30,793 bases of DNA from assembly GCA_910588045.1 (NCBI GenBank), contig CAJUPS010000034.1, positions 1 through 30,793 on the forward strand. Direction: 5' to 3'. The notes beneath the pieces are model-generated. The model searched no databases. It was given only the letters and a program-made list of their open reading frames with translations, and was not told where the DNA came from. This document shows positions 6,903 through 14,968 of this stretch, piece by piece; the first letter of the stretch is position 1; every line of letters begins with the position of its first letter. The stretch is from an uncultured Oscillospiraceae bacterium (GTDB lineage: Bacteria; Bacillota; Clostridia; Oscillospirales; Oscillospiraceae). The position numbers were made by a program, and so were the translations under genes.

Positions 6903-8144
6903 ATGAAGAAAAAACTGAGCCTGCCGATGCAGATCTTTATCGCGCTGGTCGCCGGTATTGTCGTGGGTCTGATCTGCTCCATGATCGGCGAGAGCGGCAA
7001 GACCTTCACCGCCAGTTACCTCAAGCCCTTCGGAGACATCTTTGTCAACCTGCTGAAATTCATCGTGGTCCCCGTGGTACTGTTGAGCATGATCGACGGC
7101 ATCCTGTCCATGGGCGACATGAAGAAAGTCGGCTCTGTGGGCATCAAGACGGTGGCCTACTTCCTGTGCACCACCGCCATTGCCTGCGTCATCGGCCTGA
7201 TTTTTGCCAATATCTTCGCCGGGGCCAGCCTGTTCCCCGATCTCCGCGACCAGCTGGGCGCTGCGGAGTACGAACCCAAGGCGTTCAACGGCTTCATGTC
7301 CGTGCTGGTGGACATCTTCCCCAGCAACATGTGGCAATCCTTTGTCAACGCCAACATGCTCCAGGTCATCGTGGTCTCCCTGTTCTTCGGCGGCTCCATC
7401 ATGGCGGCCGGAGAGAAGGGAAAGCTGGCCCGGGATCTGGTCAGCTCCCTTTACGCTGTCATTGAGAAGCTGATGGAGTTCGTCATCTCCCTGTCCCCCA
7501 TCGGCGTGTTCACCTACATGGCGTGGGTCACCGCCACCCAGGGCGCCAACATCCTCGGCTCCCTGTTCCTGGTCATTCTATGCGCTTACATCGGTTATGT
7601 CGTCCACGCGGTCCTGGTCTACTCCCTGTCCGCCCAGGTATTCGTGGGCATGAGTCCCCTCAAGTTCTTCAAGGGCGCCTTCGCGGCCATGATGTTCGCC
7701 TTCACCTCCACCTCCTCTGCGGCCACTCTGCCGGTATCCAAGGAGTGCGCTCACGAGCTGGGAGCACAGGACGACATCTCCGCCTTCGTGCTGCCCCTGG
7801 GCTCCACCATCAACATGGACGGCACCGCCATCTACCAGTGCGTGGCCACCGTGTTCATCGCCTCCTGCGCGGGCATCCACCTGACCCTGGGCCAGATGGT
7901 CATCGTCGTGGTCACCGCCACCCTGGCCTCCATCGGCACCGCTGGTGTCTCCGGCGCGGGCATGATCATGCTGGCCATGGTGCTGGAGACCCTGGGCATC
8001 CCCGTGGCCTACATCGGTCTGATCGTGGCCGTGGACCGGATCTTCGACATGGGCCGTACCTGCCTGAACGTCACCGGCGACATCGCCTGCTCCCTGTGCG
8101 TGAGCAAGTGGGAGGGCGGCAGGAAGGCCGGTGCTAAGAAGTAA
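6903..8144 (+). CDS. Dicarboxylate/amino acid:cation symporter (DAACS/SDF family)
   Basis: 413 residues with the glutamate-transporter fold. N-terminal helices span about 9-200. The re-entrant loop 1 signature TSTSSAATLPVSKE lies at about 266-279, NMDGTAIYQC at about 303-312, re-entrant loop 2 around GTAGVSGAGMIM, and the substrate-binding last helix DRIFDMGRTCLNVTGD near 379-394. Such proteins import acidic or small neutral amino acids or C4-dicarboxylates with Na+ or H+. The Asp and Arg in DMGRTCLNVTGD favour an acidic substrate, but the sequence does not fix it. GAGGGAGAG lies about 7 nt before the ATG. The gene has its own promoter, a structured leader and a terminator at 8169. Confidence 0.93.
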   Translation: MKKKLSLPMQIFIALVAGIVVGLICSMIGESGKTFTASYLKPFGDIFVNLLKFIVVPVVLLSMIDGILSMGDMKKVGSVGIKTVAYFLCTTAIACVIGLIFANIFAGASLFPDLRDQLGAAEYEPKAFNGFMSVLVDIFPSNMWQSFVNANMLQVIVVSLFFGGSIMAAGEKGKLARDLVSSLYAVIEKLMEFVISLSPIGVFTYMAWVTATQGANILGSLFLVILCAYIGYVVHAVLVYSLSAQVFVGMSPLKFFKGAFAAMMFAFTSTSSAATLPVSKECAHELGAQDDISAFVLPLGSTINMDGTAIYQCVATVFIASCAGIHLTLGQMVIVVVTATLASIGTAGVSGAGMIMLAMVLETLGIPVAYIGLIVAVDRIFDMGRTCLNVTGDIACSLCVSKWEGGRKAGAKK

Positions 8145-8168
8145 TCACACCGTATCCTTCAAAATCAG

Positions 8169-8200
8169 CCCCGGAGGCGTGAGCCTCCGGGGCCGCTTTC
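8169..8200 (+). terminator. Terminator-like hairpin after the symporter gene
   Basis: Perfect 10-bp GC stem (8169-8178 with 8183-8192), loop GTGA, then CCGCTTTC. The T tract is weak. Confidence 0.6.
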
Positions 8201-8252
8201 CGCCCTCTGGCCGCTATACCGTCGGCTATCGTCGGTCATGGAAAAATAATAG

Positions 8253-8281
8253 TTGAAAGTAACCGGAAAATAGTGTATAAT
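8253..8281 (+). promoter_or_regulatory. Sigma-A promoter of the chemoreceptor gene
   Basis: TTGAAA (8253-8258), 17-nt spacer, TATAAT (8276-8281). No sigma-D-type motif is visible here, so this receptor appears not to follow the flagellar sigma factor. Confidence 0.8.
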
Positions 8282-8402
8282 CATCTTGGTTCGTCCGCCT
8301 CCGCGGAGGCATGGACGACACAACCGGCCCCCATTCGCAGTCACCTGCCGCTTCCGGGGCCAGCGGCACCATCCAGAAAATGAAGAAAGACGAGGCATCA
8401 TC

Positions 8403-10091
8403 ATGGGGAAAAGCATTAAGAGAAGCGTATGGATTCGGGTGGCGGCGGCGTTTGTTTCCGTCCTGCTGTTCAGCGTGATGATCACCGTGAACATCATCCG
8501 CATGGACCGGGCCGATGACGCCAACAAGCAGGCCACCAGCCTGCTCAGTCGCTGCCACCAGGCAGAGATCGCCCACTACAAGTGGGCCAGCAATCTCAGC
8601 AACGCCCTCTACGCGGGCACGGAGTTCACCGGCAGCACCTCGCCGGACACCTGCGTCCTGGGCAAGTGGATCTACGGCGATGCGGGCACGGACGACCCGG
8701 CCATTCTGGCGCTGCGCTCCGAGCTGGAGCCGATGCACAAGGAGCTCCACGAGTCCGCCATCTACGTACTGGATTTGAAGGAGACCAGCCCCGTACAGGC
8801 CCGGCTCTACTACCAGGAGACCATCCAGGCCAACCTTGCCGCCCTGGTTGCGAAGGTGGACAAGGCGGCGGAGCTGCTGGAGGCGGCCAACACGGAAGCC
8901 GAGGAGCAGATGGCCGACATCATCTTTATCATGCACAGCACGTCCATTGCGGGCCTGTCCCTGGCTTTGATTTGCCTGATCAGCCTGGTGATTTACGTCC
9001 TCAACTACGTCGTCAAGCCCATCATCCAGATCAACGAGCGCTGCCAGCCCCTCCACGAGGGCCATCTGAAGCTGAAGATGGAGATCCGGGCAAAGAATGA
9101 GCTGGGCGCGCTGGCGAACAACCTGGAGCGGTCCATGGAGCGGATCGAGGGCTACGTCATGGACATCAACCGCATGATGGCGCAGCTCTCCGACGGGAAC
9201 TTCGATGTACATACCTCCGCGCCCTTCATCGGTGATTTCCAGTCCATTGAGACATCCATGGAGAGCTTTACCGACAACATCTCCCAGGCTTTCGCCCGTA
9301 TCCGCCAGGCGGAGCGCCAGGTATCCGGTCATGCGGAGTCCCTCTCCAACGGGGCACAGAACCTGGCCCAGGGCGCTACGGAGCAGGCCAGCGCCGTGGA
9401 GGAGCTCCAGGCCACGCTGGAGGATCTGCGCACCACCGCCGGGAGCAACGTCCAGACGGCCGGGGAGGCCCAGCGGAACGCCCAGCTGACCAGCGAGCAG
9501 GTAAAGGTCAGCAGCCAGCAGATGGACCTGATGGTTTCCGCCATGGAGGACATCACCCGGGCGTCTCAGGAGATCGACAAGATTATTGCCACCATCGAGA
9601 ACATCGCCTTCCAGACCAACATTCTGGCCCTGAACGCCGCCGTTGAGGCCGCCCGGGCCGGAGCCGCCGGTAAGGGCTTCGCCGTGGTCGCCGACGAGGT
9701 CCGCTCCCTGGCCGCCCAGTCCGACCAGGCCGCGAAAGCCACCAAGGACCTCATCGAAAATTCTGTCCAGGCCACGAAGCGGGGCCGCAAGATCGTGGGC
9801 GAGGTGTCCGAGAGCCTACAGAAGACGCTGGACCTGGTGGTCCAGTCCAACACCGGTATTGGCGAGATCGCCTCTGCCATCGAGGGCGAGGCTGCCGCTA
9901 TCGCTCAGGTCGCGGAGGGCATCGGCCAGATCTCCGCTGTGGTGCAGTCCAACTCCGCCAGTAGCGAGGAGTCCGCCGCCGTCAGCGCGGAGCTCTTTAA
10001 CCAGGTGCGGGTTCTGGAGGCTCAGACCAACCGGTTCCACCTGCGGGGCGAGGACGGAAGCGCACAGCGCCACCCCGGTTTACCCATGTAA
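8403..10091 (+). CDS. Methyl-accepting chemotaxis protein with extracytoplasmic CZB-like zinc motif
   Basis: 562 residues. TM1 is about 9-32, an extracytoplasmic helical domain about 33-171, TM2 about 172-203, HAMP about 201-255 and the cytoplasmic signalling domain about 290-550. The signalling hairpin shows the conserved tip FQTNILALNAAVEAARAG and GKGFAVVADEVRSLA. The sensor region holds the ligand pattern of the CZB family: H58 in HYKW, C84 in CVLGKW and H112/H116 in MHKELH. CZB domains bind zinc and in characterised proteins sense zinc or hypochlorous acid, but they are usually cytoplasmic. I chose the ATG at 8403 because the upstream frame runs through the promoter. The stop codon lies at the left end of the palindromic element at 10091, so the final residues may not be ancestral. 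Confidence 0.92.
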   Translation: MGKSIKRSVWIRVAAAFVSVLLFSVMITVNIIRMDRADDANKQATSLLSRCHQAEIAHYKWASNLSNALYAGTEFTGSTSPDTCVLGKWIYGDAGTDDPAILALRSELEPMHKELHESAIYVLDLKETSPVQARLYYQETIQANLAALVAKVDKAAELLEAANTEAEEQMADIIFIMHSTSIAGLSLALICLISLVIYVLNYVVKPIIQINERCQPLHEGHLKLKMEIRAKNELGALANNLERSMERIEGYVMDINRMMAQLSDGNFDVHTSAPFIGDFQSIETSMESFTDNISQAFARIRQAERQVSGHAESLSNGAQNLAQGATEQASAVEELQATLEDLRTTAGSNVQTAGEAQRNAQLTSEQVKVSSQQMDLMVSAMEDITRASQEIDKIIATIENIAFQTNILALNAAVEAARAGAAGKGFAVVADEVRSLAAQSDQAAKATKDLIENSVQATKRGRKIVGEVSESLQKTLDLVVQSNTGIGEIASAIEGEAAAIAQVAEGIGQISAVVQSNSASSEESAAVSAELFNQVRVLEAQTNRFHLRGEDGSAQRHPGLPM

Positions 10092-10252
10092 GAACCTGTA
10101 TTCACAACCGTTGAACGCCGTCTAGCCAGTCTTTTTCCCGCCATACTGCGTCGATTTCCCTTGCAATCCGTCAGGATTGCAAGGGAAATCTCCTTGTCTG
10201 ACGAGAAAAATCCTCGTCCATCCGGCATCCCCCGGTTATGAATACAGGTTCT
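10091..10252. mobile_element. MITE-like 162-bp palindromic element
   Basis: It is bounded by 20-bp terminal inverted repeats, AGAACCTGTATTCACAACCG at 10091-10110 and its inverse at 10233-10252, with one mismatch. Inside is a perfect 17-bp hairpin (10153-10169 with 10174-10190, loop GTCA) and a smaller one (10199-10204/10213-10218). It contains no ORF of note. The features suit a non-autonomous miniature element or a REP-type repeat. A clean target-site duplication is not visible (TA on the left, AA on the right). Its left end provides the last base of the chemoreceptor TAA stop. Confidence 0.65.
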
Positions 10253-10280
10253 AAGCGCACAGAGTCATACGACTGGCATA

Positions 10281-10326
10281 AAAAAGTCCAGCGCAGACCG
10301 GTTTCGGTCGGGCGCTGGACTTTTTT
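10281..10326. terminator. Bidirectional terminator between chemoreceptor and the minus-strand operon
   Basis: 14-bp stem with A and T ends (10281-10294 with 10312-10325) and an inner GACCG/CGGTC stem. It reads as hairpin plus T tract on both strands and serves both convergent transcripts. Confidence 0.9.
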
Positions 10327-10332
10327 ATTGCC

Positions 10333-12033
10333 TCAATATCGGTCAAAGCAGGCGAACATCTCCTGCACCCGGGGCCGCGTCAGCCCTGCGGGGACCACCC
10401 CGCCGCCGCAGACGGCCCCCAGGCCCCTCTCCTCCATCAGATGCCGGAGCGCGGCCACGACCTCCTCCACCGGTCGGCCCGCCAGGTTCTCCCGGGCATA
10501 GCGCACCATATAGGCCAGCGCCTGGGTCTGCCCCGCGTCCACCAGCTGCTCCACATAGCGGAGGTCCAGCTCCCGGTCCCCCACAGAGAAGGCCGTCTTG
10601 CCGGACCGCCGGACCTTCAGCCGCTCCTGGCGGTAGCCGTCGCCCCGGTAGTTCTTCCGCGTCTGGCTGGCACCGGAGAGATCGACCGCCCGCTGACCGG
10701 CGGGCAGATGAAACCCGGGGGCGGACAGGGCGGGGACGGGCCGCCCCTCCAGCGCAGCCTTGGCGCGGGTCGTAATATCCTTGGCGCGGTAGGCGTCCAT
10801 CTGGATCACCCGGTCCGCGATATGGAAGTAGGCCCCGCAGCTGCCCACCACCAGGATCAGGGAGATCCCCGCCTCCCGCCAGAGGTCCAGGGCCCGCTCC
10901 AGGAAGGGGGTAATGGGCTCCTGCTCGATGACCGATTTCATCAGCTCGTCCCGGACCATGAAGTTGGTGGCGGAGGTGTCCTCGTCCATCAGCAGCACCC
11001 GGCTGTCCGCCTCCAGGGCCTCGGCGATGTTGGCCGCCTGGGAGGTGCTGCCGCTGGCGTCCAGGGTGGAGAAGCGGGCGGTGTCCCGCCCGGAGGGCAG
11101 ATGGTTGATGAACAGGGAGATGTCCGTGTCCGTCACCTTTCTGCCGTCCTCCGCGCGAATCTTCACGGCAGTATCGTCCGTGACGACGTACTCCCTGCCG
11201 TCCCCGGCAATGTGATCGTAGACGCCGCGCTCCAGGGCCTTGAGCAAGGTGGATTTGCCGTGGTAGCCCCCGCCGGCGATCAGGGTGATCCCACGGCGGA
11301 CCCCCATGCCCCGGACCGGGCCCCGGTGGGGCAATTCCAGCGTCACAGCCAGCTCCTCCGGCGATTGAAAGGGCACCGCGTCCCCCATGGGCCGGTCGGA
11401 TACCCCGCTCTCCCGGGGCAGGATAGAGCCGTTCGCCACGAAGGCGGCCAGGTCCAGCCGCTTCAGCTCCTCCCGGATGAAATGCCGGTCCTCCGCCAGG
11501 GCGATGACCCGCGCCGCCTCCCCCTTGGGGGCGGTGGCGTACAGCAGGCCCTGCTCCACGCATACGGGGAGGAAGTCGAACAGGATCTTCTCCAGCTCCC
11601 GCGCGTTGATGGTCCGCCCGTTGGCGGGGAAACCCACCTCAAAGCGCACCGTCACCGCCCCGCCGCGCACCTCGCAGTCCGTCCGCTCCAGGACCTCCTG
11701 GCCGGGGACGGTGACGGCCAGCACGCCGCTCTTTCCGGAGCCCTTGGCCTGGCGGGAGAACCGCCCCGCCTGCCGGGCGAAGCGCCGCAGCAGCCAGTCC
11801 TCCAGCGCCGTGCGGTTCCAGGGGGATTCCCAGCATCCGGCGGGGTAGCCCGCCGTTCGGGCGTCTACGTCCACGCTCAACTGGGACGGCGCGGCGAAGG
11901 GGTCGCCCTGGACGTGCTCAATGTTCAAAAGATACCGGCCGAAGGACCAGCTGCCCGCCAGGGACTTGTAGGCGGGGTAGCTCCTGCGGTCGATGGCGCG
12001 CAGGGCGGCGCGCAGCTCTTCCGATGTTCTCAT
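10333..12033 (-). CDS. ABC-ATPase domain-containing protein (COG3044 type)
   Basis: 566 residues matching the family of predicted ABC-class ATPases without membrane domain. The P-loop GGGYHGKST is at about 254-262, an ABC-signature-like ASGSTSQAANI at about 327-337 and Walker B VLLMDEDTSATNFM at about 346-359. The N-terminal 240 residues (opening with LRAIDRRSYPAYKSL) are family-specific. The biochemical role is not known. The ATG at 12033 has GGAGG 6 nt upstream and overlaps the helicase stop as ATGA, so the two genes are translationally linked. It is the last gene of the TerB/BrxD/helicase operon. Being at the end, it could be an ordinary housekeeping neighbour rather than part of the same system. 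Confidence 0.88.
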   Translation of the reverse strand: MRTSEELRAALRAIDRRSYPAYKSLAGSWSFGRYLLNIEHVQGDPFAAPSQLSVDVDARTAGYPAGCWESPWNRTALEDWLLRRFARQAGRFSRQAKGSGKSGVLAVTVPGQEVLERTDCEVRGGAVTVRFEVGFPANGRTINARELEKILFDFLPVCVEQGLLYATAPKGEAARVIALAEDRHFIREELKRLDLAAFVANGSILPRESGVSDRPMGDAVPFQSPEELAVTLELPHRGPVRGMGVRRGITLIAGGGYHGKSTLLKALERGVYDHIAGDGREYVVTDDTAVKIRAEDGRKVTDTDISLFINHLPSGRDTARFSTLDASGSTSQAANIAEALEADSRVLLMDEDTSATNFMVRDELMKSVIEQEPITPFLERALDLWREAGISLILVVGSCGAYFHIADRVIQMDAYRAKDITTRAKAALEGRPVPALSAPGFHLPAGQRAVDLSGASQTRKNYRGDGYRQERLKVRRSGKTAFSVGDRELDLRYVEQLVDAGQTQALAYMVRYARENLAGRPVEEVVAALRHLMEERGLGAVCGGGVVPAGLTRPRVQEMFACFDRY

Positions 12034-14276
12034 AGACAACCTCCATTTTTCGTCTCCCAGCCCAGGACCGTCTCCCGCAGACCGTCCAGGTCCAGCACGC
12101 CCAGGGCGAAGCCCTTCCGGATCAGCTCCTCCGGGAGATATTCGTCGTATTTGTCGAACAGGGGCAGCTCCTTGGGATAGACCAGGTCCAGTGGGTCGAT
12201 AGGATGCTGAATCTCCTCCGATACCACGCGGAAAAAGGTCTCCTCGTCCGCCTTCATGGTGAACTGCATGTAGTAGGGCCGGGCGGAGTCCAGGTTCCGC
12301 AGGCCCAGGCGCTCGCCGCACTTGATCTTCAGGAACCGCTCCAGGGCGAGGAAGGAATACGTCCCCACCCAGGGCAGCAGGCACCACATATTGCCCCCCA
12401 GGTTGATCAGCGGCTTCTCCGTTGTGCCGGAGCGGCTGGCGGTGAACCGGGCCTGCTCCAGCCGGGCCACGGCGTTCTTCATCAGGTAGGGGTAGGACCG
12501 CTCCTCCCGGAGGACCTTCCGCATCCGCTGGAGGATCTTGGTATGCAGGTCCCCGGGGCACAGGCCGAAGTAGGCGGGGATGTTTCCCTTGACCTGCTCG
12601 CAGTACACCAGATGCCGCTTGCGGTCCACGTCCAGCACCTCCCAGACGTGCCCCGCGATGGCCAGCTTCTCCCCCACCGGGGGCGGCATGACGATGGTCC
12701 CCAGCTCCTGGGACTCGCTGCGGACGGTGTACTCCTCGTTCTCCTGGAACACGCCGTAGAACCGGTAGGAGTTCACCACCCGCTCCCCCGCCAGGCCCAC
12801 GATGAGGCCCCCCTGCTCCGTGCGCTGGAGATGGTCCGTTTCGACCAGGTGGCGCAGCAGGACCTTGTAGTCCTCCTGGCTGATGCGGTGGAAGTAGTGC
12901 AGCCGCAGCACCCGGTCCGCCAGGGCCCTGGGGGAGAGCTCCCCGCAGGAGGCCAGGGTGGACATGGTCTGGTGGTACAGCAGGCTGAAGGGCAGCCGGT
13001 CCAGCCGGGGCGGCTCCACCCAGCGCTCCTCCAAATAGAGCTGCACCAGGGAGATGCCCTGGATGAGCTTCCATGGGATGGTGGCGGGGAGCATGGCCCG
13101 GGCCTCGGGCTCGTCCTCCCGCATGACGAACCACATCTCCGGCGGGGCCTCCCGCCGCCCCGTGCGGCCCATGCGCTGGAGGAAGGAGGATACCGTCCAG
13201 GGCGCGTCGATCTGGAAGGCCCGCTCCAGACGGCCGATGTCGATGCCCAGCTCCAGCGTGGCGGTGGTGACGGTGGTCATGGTCTGGCTCTCGTCCTTCA
13301 TGACCCCCTCCGCCGTCTCCCGGTAGGAGGCGGAGAGGTTGCCGTGGTGGATCAGAAACCGGTCCGGCTCGTGCCTGCGCTCGCAGTATTGCCGCAGGGT
13401 GGTGGTCACCGTCTCGCACTCCTCCCGGGAGTTGACGAAGACCAGGCACTTCTTCCCCTGGGTGTGCTCGAAGATGTAGCCCAGACCGGGGTCCGCGTTG
13501 TCGGGGGCCTCGTCGGTCTTCTCCTCCAGCACCGGCAGGGCGTTGATGTCCGTCCGGTCCTCCCCGGCCTGGACGTTCTTCACGTAGAAGTGCTCCATGC
13601 TCAGCCGCCATTTGGAGCCCTTGGCGTCGATCTTGGGGATGACGGTCCTCCGCCCGGTGCCCAGGGAGAGGAACTCCCCCGTCCGCTCCGGGTCGCCGAT
13701 GGTGGCGGACAGGCCGATGCGCCGGGGGTTCACCCCCGCCAGGCGGCTCAGGCGCTCGATGAGGCACAGGGTCTGCCCGCCCCGGTCCCCCCGGAGGAGG
13801 GAGTGGACCTCGTCGATGACCACGAAGCGCAGGTTCCCGAAGAGCCCGGGGATGGCGGCGTGCTTGTGGAGCAGCATGGCCTCCAGGGACTCCGGGGTGA
13901 TCTGGAGGATGCCGGAGGGGCGCTTCATGAGCCGCTCCTTGTGGCTCTGGGCCACGTCGCCGTGCCAGTGCCAGACGGGGATGTCCGCCTCGGCGCACAG
14001 GTCGTTGAGGCGGGAGAACTGGTCGTTGATGAGAGCCTTCAGGGGCCCGATGTAGATGCACCCCACGGAGGAGGGCGGGTCCTCGGAGAAAAGGGTGATG
14101 ATGGGGAAGAACGCTGCCTCGGTCTTGCCGGAGGCGGTGGAGGCGGTTAAAAGCAGGTTGTCGTCCGTGCGGAAGATGGCCTCGGCGGCGGCAACCTGGA
14201 TGGCCCGCAGGTTCTCCCAGCGGTTGCGGTAGATGTATTCCTGCACGAAGGGGGCGTAGCGGTTGAAGATGCTCAT
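12030..14276 (-). CDS. DEAD/DEAH-box helicase, Lhr/BrxHI-like
   Basis: 748 residues. Motif I ASTASGKT (45-52), motif II DEVH (155-158), motif III SAT (190-192), the domain-2 segment TTATLELGIDIG (about 337-348) and motif VI QRMGRTGRR (367-375). The long C-terminal part is of Lhr type. Lhr-like helicases unwind or remodel DNA or RNA; the name BrxHI is used for the version in type 2 BREX phage defence, and the BrxD-like ATPase in the same operon makes that the closest comparison. I chose the ATG at 14276 (AAGGAG 6 nt upstream) over one at 14318 that overlaps the upstream GNAT stop. Its first codons reappear as a degraded copy at 14913-14964. Confidence 0.9.
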   Translation of the reverse strand: MSIFNRYAPFVQEYIYRNRWENLRAIQVAAAEAIFRTDDNLLLTASTASGKTEAAFFPIITLFSEDPPSSVGCIYIGPLKALINDQFSRLNDLCAEADIPVWHWHGDVAQSHKERLMKRPSGILQITPESLEAMLLHKHAAIPGLFGNLRFVVIDEVHSLLRGDRGGQTLCLIERLSRLAGVNPRRIGLSATIGDPERTGEFLSLGTGRRTVIPKIDAKGSKWRLSMEHFYVKNVQAGEDRTDINALPVLEEKTDEAPDNADPGLGYIFEHTQGKKCLVFVNSREECETVTTTLRQYCERRHEPDRFLIHHGNLSASYRETAEGVMKDESQTMTTVTTATLELGIDIGRLERAFQIDAPWTVSSFLQRMGRTGRREAPPEMWFVMREDEPEARAMLPATIPWKLIQGISLVQLYLEERWVEPPRLDRLPFSLLYHQTMSTLASCGELSPRALADRVLRLHYFHRISQEDYKVLLRHLVETDHLQRTEQGGLIVGLAGERVVNSYRFYGVFQENEEYTVRSESQELGTIVMPPPVGEKLAIAGHVWEVLDVDRKRHLVYCEQVKGNIPAYFGLCPGDLHTKILQRMRKVLREERSYPYLMKNAVARLEQARFTASRSGTTEKPLINLGGNMWCLLPWVGTYSFLALERFLKIKCGERLGLRNLDSARPYYMQFTMKADEETFFRVVSEEIQHPIDPLDLVYPKELPLFDKYDEYLPEELIRKGFALGVLDLDGLRETVLGWETKNGGCL

Positions 14277-14314
14277 GGGGTGCTCCTTATTATGATCGTT
14301 TGATAAACTGGGAT

Positions 14315-14815
14315 TCATAAACCTCGCTGGGCAACAATTACGGTATAGTTTTCCGTATCATATGTAACTCCTGTTTCTCTAAAACCATTTTTGTGCCAAA
14401 AATGTTCTGCCTGAGGATTCCCTTTTACCCAGCCGAGGCGGACATTCGCCATCCCAATACGGGCCAGATAAGCGCACAGGTCATTGATGATCCTGCTCCC
14501 TGTTCCAGTATTCTGTATGGACACATCCGTCATAAAAAATCCAATAAAAGCTGTTAATTCATCCGGATAGGCCATGATGAAATCCATCACAGCAATCAGT
14601 TTTTCCCCATCATAAAATCCCAGATAATACTTATCGCACATTTCCTTGTTGGGTGGGAGCGCATTCATATCATTCATAATGCTCTGTTCTGATACAAACG
14701 GGGGACAGTATTGATAGTATAAACTGTTTTTATGGCATAATGTGTATATTTCCGCTGCATCACCGGCACACATCTTTCGGACAAGATATTGATTTGAGAA
14801 TAACGAAACATCCAT
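14315..14815 (-). CDS. GNAT family N-acetyltransferase (cargo cassette 2)
   Basis: 166 residues with the GNAT layout: YLVRKMCAGDAAEIYTLC at the start, central strands including KYYLGFYDGEKLIAVMDF, the acetyl-CoA loop region near VSIQNTGTGSRIINDLC and the C-terminal HFWHKNGFRETG. The substrate is unknown. I chose the ATG at 14815 because GAGGAGAAGGG lies just upstream; an in-frame start further up has none. The gene is AT-rich against GC-rich flanks. It lies between a duplicated brxD tail (14864) and the helicase, and its stop overlaps an upstream ATG of the helicase frame. It looks acquired and read as part of the operon. Confidence 0.85.
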   Translation of the reverse strand: MDVSLFSNQYLVRKMCAGDAAEIYTLCHKNSLYYQYCPPFVSEQSIMNDMNALPPNKEMCDKYYLGFYDGEKLIAVMDFIMAYPDELTAFIGFFMTDVSIQNTGTGSRIINDLCAYLARIGMANVRLGWVKGNPQAEHFWHKNGFRETGVTYDTENYTVIVAQRGL

Positions 14816-14863
14816 TTCCCTTCTCCTCTCTAAACATTCAAATCCCGATTTATTGTCCCACAC

Positions 14864-14964
14864 CCCAAGCAGTTACAGCTCAAACTCTGAGAACCGCTCC
14901 CCGGCGGACGCCTCCTGCACAGAGGGGGTGCAGCGGTCGAAGATGTCCGTGGGGTGCTCCTCAT
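14864..14964 (-). pseudogene. Chimeric scar: helicase start fused to brxD end
   Basis: Read on the minus strand, 14964-14913 copies the ribosome site and first 13 codons of the helicase (43 of 52 nt identical to 14288-14237), but with ACG in place of ATG: TDIFDRCTPSVQE against MSIFNRYAPFVQE. It runs directly into 14920-14864, a copy of the brxD 3' end and stop (51 of 57 nt identical to 17207-17151): VQEASAGERFSEFEL. The joint is the shared 8-mer GTGCAGGA, which also encodes VQE in both parents. The open reading continues across the joint, but no start codon is left. It marks the boundary between two cargo cassettes. Confidence 0.9.
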
Positions 14965-14968
14965 ATCA

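Noticed and set aside
10333..14061. A 1242-codon minus-strand frame spanning two genes.
   Set aside because: Its first half is an out-of-frame shadow of the helicase; the real ABC-ATPase starts at 12033 with its own ribosome site.
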